The position numbers and the translations under genes are program-made. The notes beneath the pieces are model-generated. The model saw only the letters and a program-made list of their open reading frames with translations, had not been told where the DNA came from and made no database searches. Shown here piece after piece: positions 42,001 through 56,400 of a stretch of DNA of 64,000 bases; position 1 is the stretch's first letter, and each line of letters starts with the position of its first letter. The DNA comes from Bugulina stolonifera (taxonomy: Eukaryota; Bryozoa; Gymnolaemata; Cheilostomatida; Bugulidae): contig OW285187.1 of assembly GCA_935421135.1 (NCBI GenBank), positions 33,544,818 to 33,608,817 of the forward strand, in the 5' to 3' direction.

Positions 42001-44575
42001 ATAAATATTTTTTTTAATATAAGGCTTGGTGGCACAGTTGCCTATTCCAATTACAGATATATTTCACATCAGCGTCATGTTGTAGTTGTATAATAATCAA
42101 ATTATGAGCTTTGTGATTATTCAGAACTTCATTTGTGTCATAGATAACACTGATGCAACTACAGAAGACGGTTATGTCCATATCAATGCCGACGAAGTCC
42201 CATGTGCTGACTCAGCCGAGGTTCAATCTTCACTACCCCCTGAGGTTCTCCCAGAGCAGGCAGATGTAAAGTCAAGCCCAGAGCAAACTTATGAACAGTC
42301 AACCATGCCCCACCAGCCTGTTGCCAACCAGCCAAAATCCATAGAAAAGATTGTTGAAACTGTACAAGGACAGTTCAATTTTCTCCAAGAGTCTGTTTTA
42401 GAAATGGATGGTAAGCTTTATATAGAATAGATTTTGCTATTTTCATATTGCGTGTTGTTCATAGCAACTCTAATAATATGTATTTGCTAAGGCCGTGACA
42501 ATTGTGACTCGAAGAAAATATCTGTTTTAGCTGCTCATGCCGACCCAGCTGTTGTTGCAGTGCACTCGATGCCCTCTCAGCCCTATCCTCAACAACCAAT
42601 GATCAACCATAGCCAGCACCAACCAGGTGAGTTTGTGCTGTATAATAATTCCTTCTCTGTCACTGGCAATAGCACTATCTTCCTATATATAACAAAGCTG
42701 TGAATGAGTGTGGGATGTTAATTATTTCACTATTCAGAATCCACTCTCTACCTACACACAATTCAATAATCATGTCTCAGGATATCAGTTTTGGCTATTT
42801 AATGTAAATATGCTATCAATAGATATCTTTAGTAGTTTTACATGTAATCTTGTACATGTTTTCCAAGAGGCAATTGTTGTGGTGCATTGCAGGATTTGGA
42901 GAGAGTAATTTTATACCTGGGATGGTTATAGGTCAGTTAAATTACTGTTTTTGTTGTGTCGTGTGGTTTGTGTTAATCTGAAAATAGGCTAACCACTCTA
43001 GAGCAGTCATTGGCTTACTTAGATTTGGGGTTTGTATTAAGGATTTCAAATGCCCTAGAATGAAACAGATTTTATTATTAAACACAGATCTCAAGCTTTC
43101 TCTTTACCAGAGGATGTGTTCTGCTCCCACAATTTCATTTCAAGAGGTTGACTCAAACTGTGATGCCGACTTGTTTTTATCGCTGGGTCCATTGCCCGAA
43201 TTAAGTTTGTGCACCCTCAATGTCCTTGTGTATGGCCACTAATAACAGATACTTTCTGCTGCCTGCCAAATTGTGTATGCCACCAGGCTCTTCTCACTCG
43301 TACTATCTAACCTGGTCTGCATTTCCTTACATTTGACTGCACAGTAAGCATGCATTACACATCTCATTTGTTTGTGTCTTTAGCTTATAACATGATGCCC
43401 CACTCAATTGCGTGTTTTGTCATAAGGTGGTAGTTGTTGAACTTCATGGGAGTAGAAGATCACTAGTTATAGTATGATCCTATCTTTGGACGAAACAGGT
43501 TATAATCAGTCAACTTCTAGCAGTTTCCATGATCAACTTGCCAAGAATGAGGTTTGAACCTTGAACATAGAGTAAAACCAGACATGGTGAAACTACATAC
43601 ATGTTGTGCCTGCAGACATGTGGTTGGTGAATGTAGACACAATTATGTAGTCCATGATGCAGTCTTGCAGGTAGAAATGAGCTTAAGATTATGACTTTGT
43701 GTTACAGAAAATTCTTCTTACTTGACAATGGCTCAAGGTGGGGAGGACTTACCCCCAACCCAACACAACCCTCACTCCGCTAATGTCAATCCATCCCACA
43801 TAAAAAATTTGCCGACTGAAGCTCCCACGCAACCTTCTACCCAGTCCGTCTTCTCGTCCCAACCTGAGCACAACTTTGATACTGGAATGACATTTGAATC
43901 GTCTACATTCAAACAACATGATAAACCAGCTTCGTCCAATGCTGGTGAGTAATCTCTCTCTTGATCATGTGATCTGAGGCATGTGGGCTGTGCAATAGTT
44001 GGTCCATTTGCTAATAAACAGTACACATGTGGGCTACATATTTCTTATGAACAGTCCTTGTTCGTTTTGTTGCACACCATTTTCTCTCAACTTTCAGACT
44101 ACCAACAACGAAGCCAAGGACAGATGCGAAGGGGTGGAGGAGGGTACCGTGGAGGCCGTGGGAATCATAGTAATGGATTTGGTGGTCGTGGTGGTGGCTA
44201 CAGGGGTCCATCTGACAGGTCTGGTGGTGGGTATCGAGGGGATAAGCCAGCAGGAGACCGAGGGAGGCAGCACTCACCTTCTAACAATGGCTTCCACTCA
44301 GATCAGAGGAGGGGAGGTAGAGGTGCTCCTCGCGGTGGAAGTGGTGGTGAGTACACATTGCTCACAACATGTACATTCATTTCTCTGACAAATGGTATTG
44401 CTGTTTATCTACTGATGTTACTGAACTTGTCCATGTATAATATGTACTGACATGTTACCACATATACCTTGTGTTTGTAGGATACAGAGGAGGCTCTGGT
44501 CGTGGTAATCGGGGAGGCAGCAGAGGTGGATTCCGTGGAGGCCACCAACAACAACAGCAACAACAGCAGCAATAG
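39086..44575 (+). CDS. CAPRIN1: Caprin family RNA-binding protein
   Basis: Nine constitutive exons: 39086-39199, 41093-41242, 41383-41621, 41731-41903, 42144-42410, 42531-42626, 43708-43944, 44098-44346, 44481-44575; 1620 bases, 539 residues. Start MPSLAAKSEAVVAVDPAEM. The N-terminal helical homology region is clear: MEKKIRNLEKRKVKLEDY, LNNEQLQAVAKLDDVLSQIE, VKQQKKQQKRERFE and LHLQSVLNALGVEETRAAFA. A proline/glutamine-rich middle follows (with FNFLQESVLEMD, matching the Caprin acidic motif), and an RGG-rich end (RRGGGGYRGGRGN, RGGRGAPRGGSG) closing in poly-glutamine. Caprins bind mRNA and, with G3BP, act in stress granules and translational control. A 39-base symmetric exon (42893-42931) may be optional. 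AATAAA at 44922-44927. Confidence 0.93.
42893..42931 (+). CDS. CAPRIN1: Possible 39-base cassette exon of CAPRIN
   Basis: Between exons 42531-42626 and 43708-43944 there is an acceptor (ATTGCAG), 39 bases and a donor (GGTCAGTT). Both ends are phase 1, like the flanking junctions, so inclusion keeps frame and adds 13 residues (GFGESNFIPGMVI, then E of the next exon). Open frame and symmetry support it, but transcripts are needed. Confidence 0.45.
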   Translation, partial: DLERVILYLGWL

Positions 44576-46844
44576 TGATATCTCAGTCATGAATGTTAGT
44601 GACATTCCTTCTTTTTCATCCAATCAACTTCTTCCTTCAGTAATACGGGCTGTATTTCTGTTATGAACTATTATAGTCATAAACCTGTACATCCAACTCC
44701 GGAAGGTTCTTTTCAGCAAGCAACAAAGTCTTTGTGCACTAGGTCGCTCATTAAGTCATGTACGTGTATATAATGAAAGGCTGGTGTAACGACCTGGTCC
44801 CACTCACTGTACATTAAATCTTGTTATCATTACATGAATGTCTATGTAAAAGTGTACTTTGTAAAATACTGGTGATTCTACTATACGTGTTAAATTGATC
44901 TATGTATGAGTATTCAATCACAATAAATAGAAAAAAATATGATAGGATAAGTGGTTATTTATTATCCTGTAAAAACAATTCGCCTCAACAATGACAGTTA
45001 CATGTATGTGCAGAACACAGAAATCCGAGAACCTGATCAGAGGTCACCTACACATCTTAGTTTTTGCTGAGTATTCATTGTCCAGAAGGTCTTGACTGTA
45101 TTACCTTCGAGGTCTATGGGGGAGTATCTTCAACTGGATAGGTCTGGGGAGTGGAGTACCTTGAGTTTGGTCCTATCCTCTTGTAAACGTTGGGATTGTC
45201 TGCACAATATTGTAATACCGCATTTGGTCAAAACAAAACCTCTGGAGAATTATAGGCAAACCCTGGTCTGTGTACTACTCTGAAACTTGTAGGGTCAGTG
45301 TTCCAGCGTGCTGTCTCATTTGTGACCAGTACTACAGTGAAGTACCATACTATGAAAACTAGTGGTAGGGTGATGGCTTTCTATCATATTGCTACTAGTT
45401 GGTATTTTGCCTGGAATGACTCTTGCTAGCACTTCAACAATAATAATAATGTTGTAGGCACTGGTAAAGTTGCTTTGCTGTAATTAACCAAAAGGTAATT
45501 AATAAGTATGCATGTATTTGTTGATGTCCTGAGGAAACCACCTCATAATAATACTTTTATGCATCATATTGCAAGGTGAATTAACTTTACCTGAGTCACA
45601 AAGTTGGTTAGAGGTTATTGTGACTGCTGGGATTTGTAAAGTTGTTTTCTCTGTTCCAGACTTCGTCGACAATGCTAAATGATATTATATCTAATTTATG
45701 GGAGCGGGCACATCTAAAATGGTATACACTGTATGTACAAGTATAATATTCTTAGCCTTTTGTGCATAAAGCAGCTACATTGTGATGAAGGATGCATACA
45801 GTACTAATTTGCTTGGCCTATTACGATAAGGGGTAGAGAACAGTCTCGTACAGCAAAGCCTGTCATTTTCATATTCCTTGTATTCAAAAAGCTGTTGTAG
45901 TCTGTGTACTAGAGTAAGGTAAAAGCAAGTAGCATATTTTCACATCAATTATTATGTCTTTCCTTCAAAAAATGTTACGTTGCAACTGTATATCCAACAT
46001 TTCTATAAGCTTGCTTAGTGAATATAATAATCTTACTGTTACTACAGGTGCTTTTGTATTAATGTTTACACAGTGTGATATTAGAATGCTTGTATAGTAC
46101 TACACTATTACCTTATACATCTAAGAAAATGATAGCGTAGCGTGGTTTGTATAAACATGTTGCTATCACAACGTTGGGTAGCCTATCACAACTATAATCG
46201 CAGCCTATTTCAATAACCCATTTCAACATTTTAATAAGCCTTTGTCAATTGTTATTTTGTTTATGTTGTATCACCTAATATAATTATATACAACATTAAC
46301 AATACACCTGAGCGTTAGTTTTTTTCTGTAGCCAGGCATATTCCATTACCTTTTGTAACATTGCTTGCATAAGGGTACATAGAGTTCAATGTAATAATAA
46401 GGGGCCAGATTTATACTGCTATTGTGAAATTGTTTTCAATAAATAATGAGAAGTTATCAATTTAGTGTTGGTGGCTGCTATAGCTCTTTGAGCAGAGCTG
46501 ACTCAAGTCTGTAAGGAATACGTTGACAAGGTAAGAGCTGCTAACAGACTTGTATTTACTGGTCTATAATAATTTTTCATCTCATGACACTGCATATATT
46601 GTATATCCTCTTTACAAATCATCTTTAGAATTTTGCTGCTGTAGCTGAATTATACAGTAAGTCATATACACTGTATGTACATGTATATTTATGACACCAT
46701 AATATACAATATTATACATATTACATGCATCAATTATTAAACAATTATACATGTCAAACATTACAACTCCTCGATTTACATTTTACACATATTTTATGCG
46801 GTTGTGGTAAAACAATATTTGCATGTACGGTGTGTGTTATAGTC
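44576..46844. other. CAPRIN 3' UTR and intergenic spacer
   Basis: The first ~350 bases are the CAPRIN 3' UTR, ending near AATAAA (44922-44927). The remaining 1.9 kb before the next start shows no convincing coding sequence; the ATG-containing ORF at 46725 merely extends the next gene upstream across a likely acceptor (GTTATAG, 46836-46842). Confidence 0.6.
44922..44927 (+). terminator. CAPRIN poly(A) signal AATAAA
   Basis: Canonical hexamer about 350 bases after the CAPRIN stop; the nearest good candidate in the 3' UTR. Confidence 0.6.
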
Positions 46845-49800
46845 ATGGATACATCTACACTGACCGACAGCTCCTGCACAAGTATGGCAGAAAGTGGGGT
46901 TAATCTGATTTCACCGTCCATTAACGAAGATGAGCTGATGACGGCTCTAGATGCCCTTGAAGGTCACGCTGATGACACGATTCAGGCTTCTAGAAACACG
47001 GAGCTGCACTGGATACAAACACTGAATGAGCGAGATGAACTCATTCTGGAGAACAGGAGGACCATCAGTGACCTGCAGCAGCTCAACCATCGACTCAATG
47101 AGGAGAACAAACTGCTGAGACAACAACTACTGCAAGAGGGTCACACATATATCCTGAATGCCTTGCAAGATGATGCTGGTGAAAGCAGAAAACTCTCCCT
47201 TCAGGTATTTTAATTATCCTATACTGATGATCAGATGATACATGTACGTAAATAGTATGTAAATAGTATGTGGCATGGCAGTACTATGTATGACTTTGTA
47301 ATAATACTTAATCTATTACGGATTATCATGTGGCTTCTATATAATAAACATAATATATTATTGATCGTGATGACTGCGAAAATGTAAAATAGCAAACTGC
47401 ACCCCAACACCAAATACAGTGTTTGTTTCATAATGCTGCATACATGGTGCTAAATCACTCCAGTGTGTTTAGTGATAACTAAATTGATCTCAACTATGCA
47501 TCAGTATCTCTCAACCTGGATTGTCTAGAGTCAAGTCACCAGCCACTGTCGCATCTATTGAAATATTGCTGCTGTAGGCCTATATAATTCATATCTGGTT
47601 ATCTGATACATTTTGTTTGAAATCACAGGAAATATTCTTTCACTCTTGCAGGAAAACATGTGTTTGCTACCCCATTGACTCAGTGGTGTAGCCGACGCAT
47701 AATATTTTGCCCACAATAGTGAATACTCAGTGGCACAAAGTATTACAAATGATATTTATCTCCTATAGTTGTTGGAGACAGCTGCTAGAAATGGTTATCT
47801 GGTAGCACTATATACATTCAATATAAAAGTAATAAAATATTGTAACTATAATATAAATGCATGTTTTACATGCAGGCTACGTAACATTATGCACAATGTA
47901 ATTTATGCAACATGACTACACTATGACTAAACTATGGCAGTCAAATCTGTATACCATAAAGATAAGTATGTTGTAAATTTTCAATTCTATGATTTTAGCT
48001 GCAAGGTGAGTTAGAAGAGCTGCAAATGGACGTGGTAACTAGATTAAAGGATCAAAATGTTGCTCTACAGGAACGACTAATCAAGTGTGGTCAAAGTTAC
48101 ACGGATGTATTCAACAGACTTCGCCAAGAACGAATGAGAATAAATCCCGAAATAATTAATATTTGTGAGGACTTGATCAATTCCAAGAGACACGCTAGAA
48201 ACAAGGAAGAACAGTCCAAGTACAAACAGCAGGTAGAGGAGCTATGTGAACTCTACGACACGGTAATCAAAGGGGCGTGTGAGGAATGCGAAGAATATCT
48301 GCTCAGTATTGAACGACTTGAGAAGGATAATGGACAGATTTCTGTTAGCCAGGACTCTGTCTCACCAAGGAAGAGCCGACCTGGTAGTAGTATGGCAACT
48401 GATCAATACTACATGGAGCTTCTGTTTTCCTCTGAGCAAGCGAACCGAAAGCTGAGAGAGCAAGTAGAAGCACTAGAAAAGGAAATGAACTCTAGGGAAC
48501 AAAAGTCATTCAATGAAACCATGGCAAGAATTGAAAGTACCAATCGCGAGCAAATGGAGAAAATGAAAGGTCAGATTTCTGAGCTGTCGAAAGAATTGTC
48601 ACTTCTGAATGTGGACAATCGGGCTCTAAGGGAGAAGATTCTACGAACTGAGAATGATAATGAAGGTTTAGAAAAGCAGGTGAAGAACTCTGCTGCAGTG
48701 GGTGAAGAGCTTCACGCACTTCAATCAAATTTAGACAGTCAACTTTCTCTCAATCACTCACTAGAGCTGAAAGTGCGGGATCTTGAGCTAATCCGTATGG
48801 AACACACGACATTGTGTGAAAATATTAAGCGTGATTATATTGAAGCCAGTGACAAACTATTAACTTATGAACAGGAAATAAAGGATCTTCAGCGAAAACT
48901 TGAAAACTCACGAGACTTACAAGTAAAGTTTGACCAAATGAACTCCCATTTGAATGATTCAATGCTTCGTATTCAAACAGAAAACAGTCATCTTCTAGAA
49001 GAAGTTTCTATTGCCAAAAGGGAAGTGGGCGTGGCACATATGATTGGTGTACAGGAAGCTGAAAGGCAAACAGAGCAGAATGAGGCTATTATGCGAATGA
49101 AAGAGATTGAAGCTGCACATGTCCATGAAATGAATGAGCTGGCTACAAAACTTGAAAACACAGAGAAGCAGCGTCAAAATGCTAATGCTAAGGTCAAGGC
49201 TCTACGAGAGCGACTGAAGACGATGCAAGAATCGTGGCAAAAGATATCAACTGACACAGAATCCTCTTTCACAGCTCTCAGAGATCAATATCAGCAGCAG
49301 ATTAAAGAATATAAATCAATTATTGACTCTCTTAAATCCCAGAATTCCTCCCTAGGATCTAGAATTGAGTCTATGAAAAAGGTTTCTGCTCAAAACGACA
49401 GCAGTCAAGTCAGCAATTTGGAGCAGCAGGTAGGCTATGGGCTGTTACTATGTGCATTACATGTACATGTACATGTGCATAACACTTTTGATTTCTATTA
49501 GCCAGATTCTACAATTTAAACAATACTGCTGACAACAATACTGCTTCTCCAGAGCATAATTTAATATATTGTTAGTAGTAGAACTCATTGGCTAGCCATG
49601 ACCCATTCACGCACGCATCTCGGTGCCCCACCAAGATCTCGAAATCCAGTTTATGAGTTAGCTGTTTTCGGTCAAATCTGATCTCTGTAGGCCAATTGCT
49701 GTATGTGACAAATTGCGCATGCACCAATACCAGGGGCGGATATAGGAAATCTTTCAACACCAGCCTATTTTCAAAAAGTCATGAATTTCACGCGTTTGAG

Positions 49801-52336
49801 GGAGTTAATACAAGATAAGTGTGGAACATGAACATGCATGGGTACAGTCTACACATATAACATGACTATTACAGCACTAGAAAATGACTGTACTGCCTGA
49901 GCTAGTAAATAGGAAATGAATTGAAGCCTAGATATGCATAGTATTGATAGTTTACAGAGCGCAGCTAGTATTGCATGCTTGATTGAACACACGCCTAGGA
50001 TGGTGGCGTGGGTGCCTAAGCTGCCCCTGACCAATATCCACCAAAGAAGTAGCTTGGAAGATACTTATTCAGCATCCATCAGCCAATAAGATTGTATGTT
50101 TAAGGTTTCAAGTTTTATTTTTGTTGCAAATTGCCGTAAACATAATGTATTATTATTTTAATGTTCTAGATTTCAGAGTATAAGGGCATTATGGAAGGTT
50201 ACAGGGAAGAGAATATTCTACTTCGGAAAGAGCTAAGTCTTGTAATTGCTAGCCTCCAGGTAATGTTTACAATTAGTCGTGTTTGTAGCATGCAATACAG
50301 TGTTGGGTATTATATAATTATGTCAGCCTCAGCAGTCAATATACATGTATATATAATTATAATATTGTTGGGAAACTTGGTTGAAGCGTTCATCTGGGTA
50401 GGGGTGATATTTTATTTTAGTAAAATAAGTCAAGCACATCACATGAACAGTGGGCTATATTTAGTAGCATGAATTTCGCTGTATTGTTTATTGCTCATCA
50501 TGACTACTGTTTGGTTACATGCTACATGTAAGATATTCATTGATTGTGCAATGCATTGTTGTATATATTATTGTTATGCTATGAACTACGGATTATTATA
50601 GATATGTTTATGTTTATCATGTAGCGTGGTGAAAGTGATACCACAGATGTGCAGGAGAATAAGTCAAAGGCTAAGGCAGACGAGTTTGCAAAACTACGAG
50701 ATATCTTAAACACGGCTAAATCTGAATGTGAGAATCTTCAACTACACAAGGCTCCACCACGAAGTCGAACTAGTACAGTTGAGAGAGACAGTAGCTATTC
50801 TGAACAAATAAATTTGAGCAAATATAGTGCTACCATACAGGAGTCTACAGAAAATTTAGGTAGCTCCATCAATGCATCCAGTAGGGTGGGTAAAGGAGCG
50901 GATGTGATAGAAAAACCTTGGCGTAAATATAGAGCAGCACAGATGAACAATGTGAAACGACTGGAACCACTAGCTGTTAGCACACCACGCACCACCAAAT
51001 ATGATATGTCTAGCTTATATCAACCACCAGTGCTAGACACCAGACCGCTAGAACCTCAGATATCTCAGCATAATGAACCTGGTGAATGGCGGAAACCAGT
51101 AGCACCAAAGTGTGATTATACTGCAAGCAGCTCCACTGACCAGCAGCGCACCCGTTCAAATTACGACACTCCGGGTAACTTGAGATACGAGACCACAGCA
51201 GCCATTAAATCATCAAATATAGAGAAACCTTCCGCATTGCAGCATAATTCATATTTGCTAACCAGCTCACAGCATAGCAAATCTACATCAAAGTACAGTG
51301 CACCCACACTATCAAAAACCAAAGAAGTGGTTGAAATAAAACAGCGAAATTCGGTGGAGTTAGATCCCAGCAAGGCATTTAAACCAATAAACCCTGACAA
51401 TGGTAAACCTGTGGCAGACAAGAGCACCGATCTCACCAAATATTCAACAAGCTCTTCATACAAACCTTCCACGTATACCGCAGTAAATTCCAAGACCAGC
51501 CAACTGATCTCTACCAGTAAACCCTCATATACATCACATAGTAGCTCATATTATAGTAGGCCATACAAGTCCTCCTACGAGCCTCTAAGCTACAGACCAA
51601 AACATTATAGTCAAGGTGAATCCAAGTTGGCTGATGATTACAAAAATCTGTCGGCTGATAGCGCTTATGGTTCACCATCTCGTTCATTCTCTAAGCCACC
51701 ATCGACCTCAAGCTACACTAGTGCCTATCACAGAGACTACAGCATACCCTCATTAACATCTCATTCTAGGTATTCATCCGCCGCTAGAAATGAGTCAAAG
51801 CATGGTGATTCCATCTCCAAGGTACCACCACTTTATATAAACCGCCATCTAATAACAGCTTGAGTGTGAGTGAGAGTATTGGGTACATGCGTGCAGTGAT
51901 AACTGTGCTAATCAGCTAAGGATGGGTTGCTATAACACACTGACTGCTGTGTTGGAGTAAGCTCGGTCACATGACCCGTCACATGACAGGTTATCTTCTT
52001 TTCTTTCAGCAATTGGAATATGAAAAAAAGCAAAACAAATTGTTGAATCAAACTCTAGATGATCTAGAAGTTTCAATGGATAGTTATTCTTCTACCACAC
52101 AAGCAGACAAACACATGCTGGAGAGAATGAGGGAGAGATCTACTGGCTCTCGATACGCACCACTAGCCTCAGCTAATTATGCAACAGTGCCATTTTCAAC
52201 TCGTCTTATTCCGTCGACCAATGTCAGCAGCAGCAACCAATGTAACATTGTGTCTAGTGTGAACTCCCACATTGGAATTACAACCCCGCGTGCTTTCACA
52301 TTTCATGGCAGCGTAGTGTACGACTCTATATATTAA
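46845..52336 (+). CDS. Long coiled-coil protein, unrecognised
   Basis: Five exons: 46845-47204, 47999-49429, 50170-50259, 50625-51821, 52010-52336; all lengths are multiples of three, 3405 bases in total, 1134 residues. All introns are phase 0. Residues ~50-610 are almost continuous heptad-type coiled coil (NERDELILENRRTISDLQQL; EQVEALEKEMNSREQ; QEIKDLQRKLENSRDLQ). Residues ~640-1020 are rich in serine, threonine, tyrosine and lysine (SKYSATIQES, SSSYYSRPYKSSYEPLSYRP) and look disordered and basic. The last exon returns to a short coiled coil (LEYEKKQNKLLNQTLDDLEV) and ends VVYDSIY. The layout suits a centrosomal, ciliary or microtubule-linked scaffold, but this is inference from composition; I do not recognise the family. 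The start was chosen after the likely acceptor at 46841-46842. Confidence 0.85.
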
Positions 52337-53421
52337 CACGCAATGTATTTTATCTGTCAGCAGTGTTAGTGCAACTTTTCCATGACATAATTGTGTTTTA
52401 TAAAAATAATGTTGTATTCGCAGTGAGTTTTCAACAAATATTTTTGACGTTTTTGTGTACAATTTATTATTACAGTAATACTGACATTGACATAATTAAT
52501 ACCACAATAATTCACAACTAAAAATTATTCGAACTTATTGATAAAGTGCACATTTACATGAAGCATCTATGATAATTGTTTTAGTATGATTTTTGTCCCA
52601 ATGTCCATGTTTGGAATAACCCAGTGTACTGTATATCTAAGATAGTAACAAGGTTCTGTAGTGTAGAGTATGATATACTATATAGATATTTTTATGATTT
52701 ACCCAAAACTTACAGAAAATGAATGACTAGACTGCTTGTGGGATACTATTATACACATGTACTTACTCCAACATGTCACTGTATAACACTAAAATAATGA
52801 CATAATAAGGAAAACAGAACACAGATATTTACATAGATTTGACAAATCTTTGTTGGCACTATGAAGGGTTTTGTAAGCTGGTTACGGTTTTACAATACCA
52901 TAATATAGCATAATATTAAATTACAATACCATAATATAGCATATATTAAATTACAATACCATAATACAGTGTATAGCATATTACATCATATTGCAATACC
53001 ATAATAGCATACATGTATTATAATGCAATACCTACATCTTACATATATATATTATTTGTAATTAATTAATTATAATATTATGTTATATGGGTGGTGTAAT
53101 AATTCTACATATATACAAGTAGAATACCTTGTACCATGTATGTAGCATATAGGTTAGGATGAGTGAAATATTTGGATACTTGAATAAAATATTCACAACA
53201 GCTGTAATAGTAGTAAAAACAGTTTTGTTATAAATTAATAATTGCTCATTGTACATGTACGATATAGGACACACTATTCATGTACACGTAGGCTACTTGT
53301 ATTGTAACTGCACAGGCCAACTTTTAATATATGGAGCATGCTATATATTGCTAACAACTTATTGCAAAGAAATGTACAAGCAAATCCACCTTAGCACCAC
53401 CTTGTCCATCTAGCTGCTGTG
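52337..53421. other. Convergent spacer between the coiled-coil and FSTL genes
   Basis: Shared 3' flank, AT-rich, with a tandem repeat (52897-53035). No gene seen. Confidence 0.7.
52897..53035. repeat. Tandem repeat of ATTACAATACCATAATA-type units
   Basis: Four to five degenerate copies of a unit of roughly 30 bases (TACAATACCATAATATAGCA core) in the convergent spacer. Confidence 0.8.
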
Positions 53422-56400
53422 TTAGATATCTAGCCACATAGCTGCCTGGTATTTGTTAACATTGGCCCACTCACAGGCTATCATGTGGTGCTGCTTGTTC
53501 ACAATAAACAGAGTTCCTCTTGCAGGTATCATTATATCCTCTCCAAACGACCCACTACTAGCTACCAACCTTGGAACAGACTCCTTAGGTAAATTGTGAG
53601 ACATGTCTCCTTTCCCAGATAGCATGCCTATAATAAAGCACTACAGGTTATATATCTGCATATGATATCACTGATGATATAGTTATCATATAATAGTTCA
53701 TCCGCTCTATCTGGGCCAATGTAAGTCATGTAAGCTATACATGTACATTTATGTGTATTTATATTTTTAGTTTAGCAATGTAAGTGTAAATAATATTGCT
53801 AGTATGCATTTAGTAACTGCTACTCTTCGACAGTAGCTTTTAACATTGAATAATGGAATAGCTACCTTTGATAACATCAGTTTTCTTTGTTTTCATATCG
53901 AAGAAGAGGAGGGAATCTCCATCAGGGGAGGTAATTGCTAGATCGTACCCAGCAGAGTGCTCTGATTCCATGAACCTCACTTGATTAACAGGTATGTGTA
54001 CCATATGGGTGTACATCTGACTTATGGTAGCTGTAACATTACAAGTGCGCACATTATGCATGCACTTACTGTGGTATTATTAATATACATAAGAATTCTG
54101 TTATATTATTACAAACTGGAGCAGATCTAGTAAAGAAAAATGATGTAAATACTAGACAGCCTTAAGTTAGCAGATACAATGTCTATATGTCGGTCTATGT
54201 TATACACTGTACATTAGATGAATACATACATGTATATTGTGACTGAAGCTAAATATGCATCATACACAAAATAATTTATTAAGATCCATCCTCATTTTGA
54301 AGTTGTCTGCTCTCCTATTTTCTCTCCATTAACTTGTTATATTTGGTATTAATTTAATTCCTCAAAACAGTGTTGCTTGGAAAGACGTGTACACCACTCA
54401 CCATTATCATTAAGGTAATTGAGAGATATCTTGTTTGGCTTTTGTACCACCACGATATATCTGGTATTGGGTGAGACGTGTAGTTCCCCACCCTCAAACT
54501 CACTTAACATCTTATTTGTAACTGTATCTATAAGTAGGTTTGTTCCTGAACTTTCCTCATCACATTCAACTAGTGCCAGACCTCCTGTAATACTTATTAG
54601 TTTTAATATTTCATAGAAGGTAGTTGGTTGTTAATTAGTCTATTGCATGCTGACAAATAAAAAGCAGACTAAACCATACATAATATAACGCTGGAGTAAC
54701 AGACCAAACCATATATGATGTGATGCTGAAGTAACAGAGAATGTATTGACTTGAAACATACCAATAGCTAAGTAATTTAGAGCTGTAGGTTTGCAGTTCC
54801 ACTCTGAGAGGTCGAGTAGCCCATTATACATGAGTGTAGCGGTGTCGAGTCTGCTCAAACCATGCTGGTCGTAGTGTGAGGAGAAGGCATACCGGGACGT
54901 GGTATTGAATTCAGTTAGATGTGGGATGAATAGCTGATCCACCTACCAATTACACAGGTTATACAAGTAATACTGCTATGCCTCATGCATGGACAAACTG
55001 CTGGTCTTAAGCTTATAGCCTCTATATCATAATTATATACGTGTACAATGTACATGAAGATAAATTATGCTAATACACCTACATTTATATGTCCACTGCT
55101 ACACACTATTGGAACAGCAATAGTTGTAGAGCAACGCAATAGATATATAACTATATTATTCATATGCATCTCATCTAGTAGCAGTGCATTGTGCACATGT
55201 ATGGTAATAGACATCCTGAGACATGTGCATCACCCTGAGAAAAAGGCCTGGGCCCTGAGAAAGGCACACATGGACACTTACAGAGTCAAACACTGAATGA
55301 TGGGGTAGAAGAGGTACAAGCTGCATATATGGACCCTCACTAGCATCATTGAGTATCATGACAGTTTGAAACTGGTACTGGTTGCCGACCAGTATCCACA
55401 GCTCATCTGTCTTAGACACGTAGTGCAGAGATGAAACCTTATACTTGAACAGGATCACCTGTATAAAAACACAATATCTTTACATGTACTATATATATAC
55501 ATGTTTGATATGGAGGCCTACATACATGTACATGCATGCGGATAATGGGCCCATATGAGCGTGTTGACATATATACAGCAATTGCCCACTCTATTGAGGA
55601 GGCCGTAGTATAAACTTGTACTATTATTATGAAATGGAGACGGAGTAATAAAAAAACTTGCTTGTGTGGGTAACAGTACAAGTGCGACACTACAAACTAG
55701 CTTTCAGAATAACTGCATTCTTGAACTGATCCATATTGGACCATTGCGGGTGAAATATCTATGAAACCAAAAACTCACATATTTTGGTCGGAAATTGTCC
55801 AAAATATCAATAACAACGATTCTATGAAGGTCGGGTTGTGAAACATAGATGTATTTATTCTCCACATTTACAGCTACTCCCCACTCACAGTCCTCTTCGT
55901 AGGAGCACAGTCTTTCCAGTGTACTGTCAGACTCTAAAATATTACAACAGACGTCACACAGTTTATATCACATAAAATGGAAGATGGTGGACCCAAACCA
56001 TGGGCACTCATAAGCTATTGATTATAGAAATTGTACATTTACCTATAAAAGAGGACAATTCCTGATTCTGATATATAGCTATCGATGCGTATGTCCCAAT
56101 CCTCAGCAAAACATAGTGGAACACGCCAAAATGCAATCTTGTTTTCATGTCTTGTATGTATTATAACTAAAGGCTAATACACTGTGCATACCCTACAAAA
56201 TGTAAACATGTTTTTTATGAAACTGACTACAAACAGACCTTTTAGATTAGCCTTGAAGTCGGAAGCATATTTGTTTATGGAATGACTTGTATAGCAATGC
56301 TCTGCCTCGTATGTTGTATAGCCTGAGTCATGGAATACGAGATACAGTCCTTTGCTTGGCAGATCAGCATCTACAGTAGAATATATGCATGTATGTTAGT

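Noticed and set aside
44011..44277. Minus-strand histidine-rich ORF opposite the CAPRIN RGG exon
   Set aside because: Antisense shadow of glycine/arginine codons in a confirmed exon.
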